Source: Brevundimonas aurantiaca (GTDB lineage: Bacteria > Pseudomonadota > Alphaproteobacteria > Caulobacterales > Caulobacteraceae). From it: 34,115 nucleotides of DNA. Shown one piece after another: positions 1 to 6,157 of the stretch (within the stretch, counting starts at the first letter, position 1; each line of letters starts with the position of its first letter). A program made the translations under genes and the position numbers. The DNA lies in contig NZ_JACHOQ010000015.1 of assembly GCF_014199955.1 (NCBI RefSeq), positions 1 through 34,115 on the forward strand, in the 5' to 3' direction. The notes under the pieces are model-generated. The model did not search any database, had not been told where the DNA came from, and saw nothing but the letters and a program-made list of their open reading frames with translations.

Positions 1-1214
1 AGAAGCGAGGAGATGATCTGCAGATTGTTCTTCACCCTGTGGTGGATTTCGCGCATCAGCGCGTCCTTTTCGGCCAGGGAGGCGTTCAGCTCCCGCTCGC
101 GCTGGGTGATGGCCTCGGCCATTTCGTCCAGGGTCCGAGCCATGACGCGGATTTCCGACGGGGCGTTCATGGCCTGGAGCGGCCGCACCGAAAAGCGACC
201 GCGCGCATAGAGGGCGGCGATCCGTTCCAGATAGTCCAGCCAGCGGATGAAGATCCGCTCGGACAGCAGCATGACGGCGGCGAAGGCCGTCAGCCAGGCG
301 CCCAGGGGCAGAAGCAGGGTGCCGATCGGATTGAGCCGCGCCCAGGACAACAGCCCCGGCGCCGGCGCCGACAGCAGGGCGTAGAGATCGCCCCCGGCCA
401 GAACCGCTCCGGCGTAGTCGCGGCGCTGGCCCTGGCTGTCCTTCGCCGCGAAGACGGCCGAGCCCTGGTCTCGCGCGCGCTCCACCCAGCCGGTGACGTC
501 GCCCCCGTCCGACAGGCGGAAGGCGGCGGGGTCGCTGGCGAGCAGCACCCGCCCTGCGGCGTCCGTCAGCGCCGCTTCGGACTGGTCGGGCAGGGCCGGA
601 TCGCGAGTGTCCGGCTGAAGCGCCGACAGGGGAATGACGGCCGCCATGGCGCCGTCGAACCGGCCCATCGGCCGTTCGGCCCGGATGGCGACGATCAGGG
701 CGGCGGGATAGCCGGCGTAGACGGGGGCGCGAACCACCACCAGATCCTCGCCGCGGCGAAGCCGTTGGAACCAGGTCGAGCCCGCCGCCGGCGTCACGCC
801 CGACCGCAATCCCTCGGGACGTCCGGAGGAACAGACCGCCTCGCCCGTCGGGCTCAGGCGATAAAGGCCCTCATAACCCTCCAGCCGATCGACCAGGGCG
901 GTCAGGCGTGGTGCGCAATAGGGGCCCAGGGCGTCGGGGCTGAGCGCGCGCAGCAGAACCTGGGCGCTGTCCAGCCGCGCCTTGGCGCTGCCGGCGCTGC
1001 GTTCGGCGGCCAGTTGCAGATCCGTGCGGCGATCATCCGCCTGCCGGCGGAAGTCCGCCTGGGTCTGGATGACGATCAGGATCAGTATGGGCAGCAGGGC
1101 CAAGGCCATGGCCGTGCCCAGCCGGAAGCGAATGCCTTGGAACCGGGCCGAATTCCAGCGTGGTCCCAGGCGAGGCCTCGGATCGGGGGCGTCGGATTGG
1201 GCGGCCTGGTTCAC
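1..1214 (-). CDS. phyK: PhyK-like sensor histidine kinase (partial, 3' end outside window)
   Basis: Read on the minus strand, about 404 codons are open to the window edge, so the C-terminal ATPase domain is missing. The N-terminus has one membrane helix (about residues 35-50), a periplasmic-type sensor region of about 220 residues, a second helix, a HAMP-like linker and then a HisKA_2/HWE-type phosphoacceptor box with the core EIHHRVKNNLQ. Kinases of this type feed PhyR in the alphaproteobacterial general stress response, and in Caulobacter phyK sits in this same locus. The GTG start at 1214 lies nine bases after the ecfG stop and in the same frame. No clear ribosome site is visible, and an ATG about 100 bases further in would cut into the first helix. 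The kinase class is clear; the PhyK assignment rests on position. Confidence 0.82.
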   Translation of the reverse strand, partial: MNQAAQSDAPDPRPRLGPRWNSARFQGIRFRLGTAMALALLPILILIVIQTQADFRRQADDRRTDLQLAAERSAGSAKARLDSAQVLLRALSPDALGPYCAPRLTALVDRLEGYEGLYRLSPTGEAVCSSGRPEGLRSGVTPAAGSTWFQRLRRGEDLVVVRAPVYAGYPAALIVAIRAERPMGRFDGAMAAVIPLSALQPDTRDPALPDQSEAALTDAAGRVLLASDPAAFRLSDGGDVTGWVERARDQGSAVFAAKDSQGQRRDYAGAVLAGGDLYALLSAPAPGLLSWARLNPIGTLLLPLGAWLTAFAAVMLLSERIFIRWLDYLERIAALYARGRFSVRPLQAMNAPSEIRVMARTLDEMAEAITQRERELNASLAEKDALMREIHHRVKNNLQIISSL

Positions 1215-1220
1215 CGAGGC

Positions 1221-1832
1221 TCAGGACCGGGCGCCGGCCAGCCTGTCGGCTTCGCCGAGAATGGTGCGCATGGCGTCCCCGGCGGCCTTGCCGTCGCGGC
1301 TGTATCCGCCCTTTTCCAAGGTGGTCAGAAGCGCGCGGCGCGCCCGGCTGACGCGGCTCTTGACCGTGCCGACGGCGCAGCCGCAGATCTCGGCCGCCTC
1401 TTCATAGGCGAAGCCGCCGGCGCCCACCAGGATCAGGGCTTCGCGCTGCTCTTCCGGCAGGGTCTTGAGGGCCTGTCTCAGCTCGTCCAGCGCCACCGGC
1501 GCCTCGGGGTCGTCCACCGCCACCAGGGTCCGCTCGGCGGCCTCCTGGTCCAACTGCGACTGACGCCAGGACCGGCGTTTCTCGGAATAGAACTGGTTGC
1601 GCAGGATCATGAAGGTCCAGGCCTTCATGTTGGTGCCCATCTGGTAGCTGGCGCGCGCGTCCCAGGCCTTCATCATCGCGTCCTGGGCCAGATCGTCAGC
1701 GGCCGTCGCATCGCCCGTCAAGGTGCGGGCGAAGGCGCGCAGATGCGGAATCAGCAGGACCAGTTCCCGCTTGAAGCCCTCATCATCCGCAGAGGCGGGT
1801 TTGGGCGCGGCGCCCAATCGGGACGTGCTCAT
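1221..1832 (-). CDS. ecfG: General stress response ECF sigma factor EcfG/SigT
   Basis: A 203-residue ECF sigma factor. Region 2 (about residues 25-95) contains the helix DDLAQDAMMKAWDAR and the segment NMKAWTFMILRNQF. Region 4 (about 115-170) contains LPEEQREALILVGAGGFAYEE followed by the helix-turn-helix GCAVGTVKSRVSRARR. This is the EcfG (ECF15) group, which directs transcription from GGAAC/CGTT promoters and is held inactive by NepR. The ATG overlaps the nepR stop in an ATGA (1829-1832), so the two are translationally coupled. The kinase follows directly. The start fits the usual length for the family. Confidence 0.95.
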   Translation of the reverse strand: MSTSRLGAAPKPASADDEGFKRELVLLIPHLRAFARTLTGDATAADDLAQDAMMKAWDARASYQMGTNMKAWTFMILRNQFYSEKRRSWRQSQLDQEAAERTLVAVDDPEAPVALDELRQALKTLPEEQREALILVGAGGFAYEEAAEICGCAVGTVKSRVSRARRALLTTLEKGGYSRDGKAAGDAMRTILGEADRLAGARS

Positions 1833-2032
1833 GCGCCACCGTCCGACGCCTTGGCGTCGGCGCGCTTCAGAATATCCAGGAATTCGTCAGGCACGGGCTC
1901 GTTGACCACCTCGTCGAACATGTGCCGCAGCTTGACGCCGATGGCCTGTTGACGAAGGCGAGCTTCTTCGAGCCCCGCCTCCCCCGTGTTGCCGGCGCCC
2001 TTGCGCCGCGAGGAATCGGAAGAGTCAATCAT
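1829..2032 (-). CDS. nepR: Anti-sigma factor NepR
   Basis: A 67-residue protein beginning MIDSSDSS, with the NepR core GVKLRHMFDEVVNEPVPDEF and a following helix LDILKR. NepR binds and inhibits EcfG; phosphorylated PhyR uses its sigma-like domain to pull NepR away. A longer frame extends upstream to 2197, but it would run through the promoter region, and the ATG at 2032 gives the normal NepR size. It is the first gene of the nepR-ecfG-kinase transcription unit and lies just downstream of an EcfG-type promoter at 2081-2105, so the system looks autoregulated. Confidence 0.93.
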   Translation of the reverse strand: MIDSSDSSRRKGAGNTGEAGLEEARLRQQAIGVKLRHMFDEVVNEPVPDEFLDILKRADAKASDGGA

Positions 2033-2080
2033 AGACAGAACACCGCCCACCCAACTGCAGTGCAGAAATGCAGGTCCATT

Positions 2081-2105
2081 AACGGTCCCTCTGGCTCCGG
2101 GTTCC
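2081..2105 (-). promoter_or_regulatory. EcfG-type promoter for nepR-ecfG
   Basis: On the minus strand GGAAC (2105-2101) is followed after 16 bases by CGTT (2084-2081), an exact match to the known EcfG promoter pattern. Transcription would start near 2073, leaving about a 40-base leader before the nepR ATG at 2032. Confidence 0.85.
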
Positions 2106-2135
2106 TCAAATGCGGTAATAAAAATCGACAGAGCG

Positions 2136-2160
2136 CAAGCGCTGCGGAACCGCATCGGGG
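2136..2160 (+). promoter_or_regulatory. EcfG-type promoter for phyR
   Basis: GGAAC (2136-2140), 16 bases, then CGTT (2157-2160) on the plus strand. It is divergent from the nepR promoter, with about 30 bases between the two -35 elements. The expected start near 2168 gives a leader of about 65 bases before the phyR ATG at 2234. Confidence 0.85.
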
Positions 2161-2233
2161 CTTTGGCGTTTTCAGCCTCTGTATCGCTGTCGTCCATCCT
2201 CGGGCGCGCAGCCTCTGTCGGGGACTATCCAGC

Positions 2234-3040
2234 ATGAGCCTTCTGGCCAGACTTGCGCCGCATCTGCCCTATGTCCGCCGCTATGCGCGGGCCCTCACCG
2301 GCGATCAATCGACCGGCGACAACTATGTGCGGGTCGCACTCGAAGCGCTGGCTGCGGGAGAGCAGCAGCTCTCGCCGGACATGACGCCGCGCGTCGCCCT
2401 CTATCACGTCTTCCACGCCATCTGGTCCTCGACCGGCGCCCAGTTGGAAAGCGGCTCTCAGATCGGCGCCTTGGGCGACGGCCGCGACGAGGCTTCGCGT
2501 CGCCTGATGCGGATCGCGCCGCGCTCGCGCCAGGCCTTTCTGCTGACGGCCCTGGAAGGCTTCACGCCTTCGGAAGCGGCCCAGATCCTTTCGGCCGATC
2601 CCCGCGACGTCGAGCGGCTGATCGCCGACGCCCAGTCGGACATCGACGCCGAACTGGCCACCGACGTCCTGGTGATCGAGGACGAGGCCATCATCTCCGC
2701 CGACATTCAGAGCCTGGTGAAGGAACTGGGCCACCGCGTCACCGGGGCTGCGACCACCCATGACGAGGCCGTCGAGGCGGTGGCTCGCCACAAGCCCGGC
2801 CTGGTTCTTGCCGACATCCAGCTGGCCGACGGCTCTTCCGGCATTGATGCGGTCAAGGACATCCTGAAGGACATCGACGTGCCGGTGATCTTCATCACCG
2901 CCTTCCCCGAACGCCTTCTGACCGGCGAAAGGCCTGAGCCGACCTTCCTGATCACCAAGCCCTTCCAGCCCGAGACGGTGAAGGCGGCGATCAGCCAGGC
3001 CCTGTTCTTCCACCCGTCGCGCCACAAGGAAGCGGCTTAA
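2234..3040 (+). CDS. phyR: General stress response regulator PhyR
   Basis: A 268-residue protein. The N-terminal half is sigma-factor-like (SLLARLAPHLPYVRRYARAL at the start, LTALEGFTPSEAAQIL in the sigma4-like part). The C-terminal half is a receiver with acidic pocket E149-D150-E151, phosphoacceptor D194 in LVLADIQLADG, T in FITAFPE and the conserved K in ITKPFQP. On phosphorylation PhyR opens and captures NepR, freeing EcfG. The ATG at 2234 follows the EcfG promoter and gives the family length; a longer frame upstream overlaps nepR and is not credible. A hairpin terminator follows at 3077. Confidence 0.96.
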   Translation: MSLLARLAPHLPYVRRYARALTGDQSTGDNYVRVALEALAAGEQQLSPDMTPRVALYHVFHAIWSSTGAQLESGSQIGALGDGRDEASRRLMRIAPRSRQAFLLTALEGFTPSEAAQILSADPRDVERLIADAQSDIDAELATDVLVIEDEAIISADIQSLVKELGHRVTGAATTHDEAVEAVARHKPGLVLADIQLADGSSGIDAVKDILKDIDVPVIFITAFPERLLTGERPEPTFLITKPFQPETVKAAISQALFFHPSRHKEAA

Positions 3041-3076
3041 TCTTGGACGCCCAGCGCCCGACAAGGGCGCGGATGA

Positions 3077-3107
3077 AGCCCCGGCCGCCTCGGCGCCGGG
3101 GCTTTTT
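3077..3107 (+). terminator. Rho-independent terminator after phyR
   Basis: A nine-pair GC stem, AGCCCCGGC (3077-3085) with GCCGGGGCT (3095-3103), runs straight into five T residues. It lies 37 bases past the phyR stop. Confidence 0.85.
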
Positions 3108-3111
3108 CACA

Positions 3112-3459
3112 TCAGCTGGACGGCTGGGTCGGGGCGTTGACGTTCGCCGCCTCTCCGGTCGGCACGGGCTGCGGCTCGCCGTTCGGGCCGGTCGGCGCGT
3201 CGGCGGCCGGCGGCGTCGCAGCATCGCCGCTGAAGGCGCGCGCATCGACCGCCTGGTCCCCGTCGTTGGCGTTGGTCTGGGACAGGCCGCCCTGGCTGAA
3301 CATCCAAAGCAGACCCAGCAAAAGCGCCGCGCCGCCCAGGGAGGCGATAAGGATCAGCAGGATTCGGCTGCCGGATCGGCCCTGGCGAGCCGAGCGCGCA
3401 TCTACGCCCTGACGATCGACCAGACGATCGTTGTTCGGTTGCGGTTCTTGGTGCGTCAT
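3112..3459 (-). CDS. Small single-helix membrane protein, probable GSR output
   Basis: A 115-residue protein that I do not recognise by family. Residues 1-30 are polar and basic and probably cytoplasmic. Residues about 33-54 (ILLILIASLGGAALLLGLLW) form one membrane helix. The rest is a low-complexity Pro/Ala/Asp/Gln tail, predicted to face the periplasm. The frame is convergent with phyR. An exact EcfG-type promoter at 3495-3519 would start transcription about 28 bases upstream of the ATG, so the protein is probably made under general stress. No catalytic motif is visible; a structural or envelope role would be speculation. Confidence 0.8.
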   Translation of the reverse strand: MTHQEPQPNNDRLVDRQGVDARSARQGRSGSRILLILIASLGGAALLLGLLWMFSQGGLSQTNANDGDQAVDARAFSGDAATPPAADAPTGPNGEPQPVPTGEAANVNAPTQPSS

Positions 3460-3494
3460 GGTCTGCGTCCCGGCTGTTGCTTATGACCAGACAC

Positions 3495-3519
3495 AACGCC
3501 GCCTGAGTAACGGCGTTCC
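3495..3519 (-). promoter_or_regulatory. EcfG-type promoter for the small membrane protein
   Basis: Minus strand GGAAC (3519-3515), a 16-base spacer, then CGTT (3498-3495). It points at the gene starting at 3459, with a predicted start site near 3487. Confidence 0.82.
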
Positions 3520-3567
3520 TACCCGGGATCTTTCGCGCCAGGCACGAAAAAAAGCCGCCTGTTGTCG

Positions 3568-3592
3568 GGAACCGGGGTTCACCCACGCCGTT
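3568..3592 (+). promoter_or_regulatory. EcfG-type promoter for the small RNA
   Basis: Plus strand GGAAC (3568-3572), 16 bases, CGTT (3589-3592). No credible ORF starts just downstream. Instead a strong stem-loop begins about eight bases later and an intrinsic terminator ends at about 3717, so the product appears to be a small RNA. Confidence 0.82.
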
Positions 3593-3598
3593 AGGAGA

Positions 3599-3715
3599 CT
3601 GCGGAGGCGGCGACGCCCCCCCGACTTGAGATTGGCGACAGCCAATCTGCCGCCTCCGCACCTCATTCTCGATGATGCCACTTCAAAGGCGGTCCGCTTG
3701 GACCGCCTTTTTCTT
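3599..3715 (+). ncRNA. gsrN: Candidate GsrN-like stress sRNA with C-rich loop
   Basis: About 115 nt between an EcfG promoter and a terminator. The 5' part is a perfect 12-pair stem (3600-3611 with 3649-3660) enclosing a run of seven C (3616-3622) and an inner hairpin GATTGGC-GACA-GCCAATC. A short linker follows, then the terminator hairpin. Known background: Caulobacter GsrN is a sigma-T-dependent sRNA with a C-rich 5' loop that pairs with G-rich mRNA leaders and protects cells in peroxide and osmotic stress. Promoter class, size, loop and terminator all fit. The name is an inference from architecture, since no sequence comparison could be run. It is separated from the reductase gene by the terminator. 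Confidence 0.7.
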
Positions 3716-3717
3716 TT
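3685..3717 (+). terminator. Rho-independent terminator of the sRNA
   Basis: An eleven-pair stem, AAAGGCGGTCC (3685-3695) with GGACCGCCTTT (3700-3710), has a four-base loop and a T-rich tail. It isolates the sRNA from the downstream reductase. Confidence 0.9.
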
Positions 3718-3789
3718 CAACCCGGCCCTCGACCCGCGCCGCGCGCAGGGCCAAGATGATCCTCAAAGAAAACGCACGGAGAGAGACGC

Positions 3790-4818
3790 ATGGTTTCCAA
3801 CGCCAAGATCAATCGTCAGTGGGTGCTGCGTCAGCGGCCCAAGGGCCTGGTTCAGCCCGGCGACCTGGAGCTGGTCGAGACGCCCGTGCCGGAGGTGAAG
3901 GAATCCGAGGTGCTGGTCCGCACCGTCTATCTGTCGCTGGACCCCACCAACAGGACCTGGATGAACGATTCCGAAGGCTATCTGCCGCCTGTGGGGCTGG
4001 GAGAGGTCATGCGCGGCCTGACCCTGGGGGTGGTGGAGCACAGCCGGTCGGACCGGTTCAAGGTCGGCGACGTCGTCATGCCCGCCGCCGGTGGGTGGGC
4101 GGACTACGCCGTCGTGCCCGAAGCCGGGCTTCGGCCCGTGCACCGGGCGCCCGGCCTGCCGCTGACGGCCAATATGTCGGTCCTGGGCATGACCGGGCTG
4201 ACGGCCTATTTCGGCGTCACCGACGTGCTGAAAGCCAAGGCCGGCGAGACGATGGTGATCTCTGCGGCGGCGGGGGCGGTGGGTTCGATCGCCGGCCAGA
4301 TCGCCAAACAGCGCGGCTGTCGCGTCATCGGCGTCGCCGGCGGCCCTGAGAAATGCGCCTGGCTGACCGACGAACTCGGGTTCGACGCGGCGATCGACTA
4401 TAAGAACGAGGACGTCGGCGACGCGCTGGACCGGCTGGCGCCCGACGGAATCGATCTCAACTTCGAAAACGTCGGCGGCGACATCATGATCGCCGTCTTC
4501 AACCGGCTCAAGGTCCACGGCCGGATGGCGGTGTGCGGCCTCGTCTCATCCTACAACGCCACCAAGGCGCCGCCGTCGCCGAACTTCGCCCGGATCATCA
4601 CCCATCGGCTCCATGTCCAGGGCTTCCTGGTTCTGGACTATGCGCCTCGCGCCCGCGAAATGGTCGCGGAGATGGGTCCGTGGCTGGCCGAGGGCAAGGT
4701 GAAGTGGAAGGTCCACGTCGATGACGGCCTGGAAGGCGCGGTGGACTCGTTGAACCGCTTGTTCACCGGCGACCACGACGGCAAGCTGCTGGTCCGTGTT
4801 TCCGAAGAACCAGGCTGA
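3790..4818 (+). CDS. NADP-dependent medium-chain oxidoreductase (CurA/prostaglandin reductase-like)
   Basis: 342 residues of the zinc-independent MDR superfamily. The opening NRQWVLRQRPKG and the segment YLSLDPTNRTWM are typical of the YncB/CurA/leukotriene B4 dehydrogenase group. The cofactor site is the glycine-rich stretch ISAAAGAVGSIAGQIAK (about residues 155-171) followed by GCRVIGVAGGPEK. Such enzymes reduce the double bond of alpha,beta-unsaturated ketones or aldehydes with NADPH and often act in detoxification. A GGAGAG ribosome site precedes the ATG. It is followed after nine bases by a MaoC-like gene, probably in one transcript. Substrate cannot be told from sequence. Confidence 0.88.
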   Translation: MVSNAKINRQWVLRQRPKGLVQPGDLELVETPVPEVKESEVLVRTVYLSLDPTNRTWMNDSEGYLPPVGLGEVMRGLTLGVVEHSRSDRFKVGDVVMPAAGGWADYAVVPEAGLRPVHRAPGLPLTANMSVLGMTGLTAYFGVTDVLKAKAGETMVISAAAGAVGSIAGQIAKQRGCRVIGVAGGPEKCAWLTDELGFDAAIDYKNEDVGDALDRLAPDGIDLNFENVGGDIMIAVFNRLKVHGRMAVCGLVSSYNATKAPPSPNFARIITHRLHVQGFLVLDYAPRAREMVAEMGPWLAEGKVKWKVHVDDGLEGAVDSLNRLFTGDHDGKLLVRVSEEPG

Positions 4819-4827
4819 AGGATTTCC

Positions 4828-5235
4828 ATGAGCGACCCCCTGCTCGTCCATTTCGAGGATCTGGAGACGGGGCAGGTCGTGCCCCTGGGGGCCTGTGCGG
4901 TCGATCCGGGAGCGCTCGACCTCTTCGTCGAGCGGTTCGCGCCCGGCTGGGACGCCGCCTATGGGGCGCCCGATGCGATGATCTACGCCCTGTGGAGCCG
5001 ATTGGCGGCCGAGAAGTCGGGCGCCTGGGCCCAGACCAAGATCCTGGCCGTCGACGGGCTGCGTTATCTGCGCAATCCGCCGCCGGGCGAGCTGCTGCGG
5101 GGCCGGATGACCGTCATGGGCAAGGATCCGGTCGGGGACGGAAAGGGCATCGTCATCGCCCAGCACGATCTGCTGGACGAGGCCGGGCGGCTGGTCTTCT
5201 CCTGCCTGACCCGCGCCCTGTTCTCCCGCCGCTGA
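4828..5235 (+). CDS. MaoC-like hot-dog domain protein
   Basis: 135 residues with the hot-dog-fold signature of MaoC-type acyl dehydratases: VHFEDLETGQVV at the start, FVERFAP, then a central hydrophobic strand region and AVDGLRYLRNPPPGELLRGRMTV. The classical (R)-hydratase D-x(4)-H pair is not obvious, so catalysis as an enoyl-CoA hydratase is uncertain. It sits directly behind the reductase gene and before a bidirectional terminator, which suggests a two-gene unit handling acyl or unsaturated carbonyl compounds (inference). Confidence 0.75.
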   Translation: MSDPLLVHFEDLETGQVVPLGACAVDPGALDLFVERFAPGWDAAYGAPDAMIYALWSRLAAEKSGAWAQTKILAVDGLRYLRNPPPGELLRGRMTVMGKDPVGDGKGIVIAQHDLLDEAGRLVFSCLTRALFSRR

Positions 5236-5242
5236 AATTGAA

Positions 5243-5271
5243 AACGCCCGCCGGTGCGACCGGCGGGCGTT
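5243..5271. terminator. Bidirectional terminator between MaoC-like gene and sapC
   Basis: A perfect 12-pair hairpin, AACGCCCGCCGG (5243-5254) with CCGGCGGGCGTT (5260-5271) and a five-base loop. The minus-strand tail TTTTCAATTT is the better T tract (serving sapC); the plus tail is weaker. Confidence 0.85.
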
Positions 5272-5293
5272 CTCCTTGACGTCAGGCCGAGGC

Positions 5294-6070
5294 TCAGTTG
5301 ACGCTGGCCGGGGCCTGGCGAAGGAAGGCCAGGGCGATCAGGCGGTCCCAGCCCAGCAGCGACACCAGATGGGCGTAGATCTGGCCCAGGGCGCCGTTGT
5401 CGCGCAGCTCGGCCAGCTTCTCGGCCGGCAGGGCCCTCAGCTTGTCTTCCGACACGGCGTAATATTCGGCCAGCTTCTGGGGCGCGCCGGGCGTGCCGTC
5501 CGGGTTGCGCGGGGTGAAGACGGCTTCACGCACGTCCAGCAGGTCCAGGTCCTGGATCAGCTTGACGAAGGCTTCGGTGCGCTGACGCTCCTGTTCGAAG
5601 TTGTTGCAGAACTCCATCGCCATATTGGTGTAGTCGCTGGGCTTGCCCTCGACGAACAGCGGGTTCTGGCCGCCCTCGGCCACGATCGAGGCGCCGCGGT
5701 CGATGCACAGGATCAGGCGCTGATTCTGCTTGTCGTCGGCGAAGACGAACGGATAGCGGCGCACATAGGCGGGGATGTAGGCGTCGGGGCGGAAGTCGCC
5801 GTCGTCCGCCACGAACAGGTTCTCGCCCTGGCGCAGCCCCATGACCACGACCGGCTGGCGGTTCTCACCGGTGAAGATCACCGGATAGGACAGGGCGGCG
5901 GCGGCGAACTCGGTCACCGTCAGCGGCACGATGTTGGTCTGGCCGACGAAGGCGTAGGGCTTGTCGGCGGCGTTGACGCCCAGCGCGCCGTGCAGGGTCG
6001 GGTCCAGCGGTTCCGGCTTCGTATAGAAGAGGACGTTGCCTTCGAGCGGCGAGTTGTTCGTATCGGTCAT
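5294..6070 (-). CDS. sapC: SapC family protein
   Basis: 258 residues from the ATG at 6070; an in-frame extension to 6136 has no family character. The SapC-type features are FVGQTNIVPLTVTEFAAAAL, YPVIFTGENRQPVVVMGL, IPAYVRRYPFVFADD and the C-terminal LLGWDRLIALAFL. SapC-like proteins in Caulobacterales and related groups are commonly encoded beside TonB-dependent receptors; the molecular function is not established. Here it lies 87 bases downstream of the ZnuD-like receptor on the same strand. A hairpin at 6098-6129 between them lacks a clear T tract, so co-transcription is possible. Confidence 0.85.
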   Translation of the reverse strand: MTDTNNSPLEGNVLFYTKPEPLDPTLHGALGVNAADKPYAFVGQTNIVPLTVTEFAAAALSYPVIFTGENRQPVVVMGLRQGENLFVADDGDFRPDAYIPAYVRRYPFVFADDKQNQRLILCIDRGASIVAEGGQNPLFVEGKPSDYTNMAMEFCNNFEQERQRTEAFVKLIQDLDLLDVREAVFTPRNPDGTPGAPQKLAEYYAVSEDKLRALPAEKLAELRDNGALGQIYAHLVSLLGWDRLIALAFLRQAPASVN

Positions 6071-6097
6071 GAGGAGCCAGGCGCTCTTGGAGTGGAA

Positions 6098-6129
6098 TGA
6101 GGCGGGCCTTCTAGCCCAAGCCCGCCTCA
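6098..6129 (-). other. Intergenic hairpin between znuD and sapC
   Basis: A ten-pair stem, TGAGGCGGGC with GCCCGCCTCA, encloses a 12-base loop. The downstream minus-strand sequence is TTCC only, so it may attenuate or stabilise the transcript rather than stop it fully. Confidence 0.5.
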
Positions 6130-6157
6130 GCGGCAAACGGCCCCGATCAGGAACCGG

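Noticed and set aside
39..1952. Long plus-strand open frame of 637 codons
   Set aside because: It is antisense to the kinase, ecfG and nepR, and its Gly/Gln/Arg-rich translation has no family character; GC-rich DNA opens such frames.
3480..3620. Possible 6S RNA from long imperfect pairing around 3500-3612
   Set aside because: The pairing overlaps two EcfG promoters and the sRNA start; the promoter-plus-terminator reading explains the region better.
3547..3661. Minus-strand terminator-like T7 tract with distant GCCGCCT/AGGCGGC pairing
   Set aside because: The arms are about 50 bases apart and the same bases are better explained by the plus-strand sRNA stem. No minus-strand gene or promoter lies upstream to be terminated.
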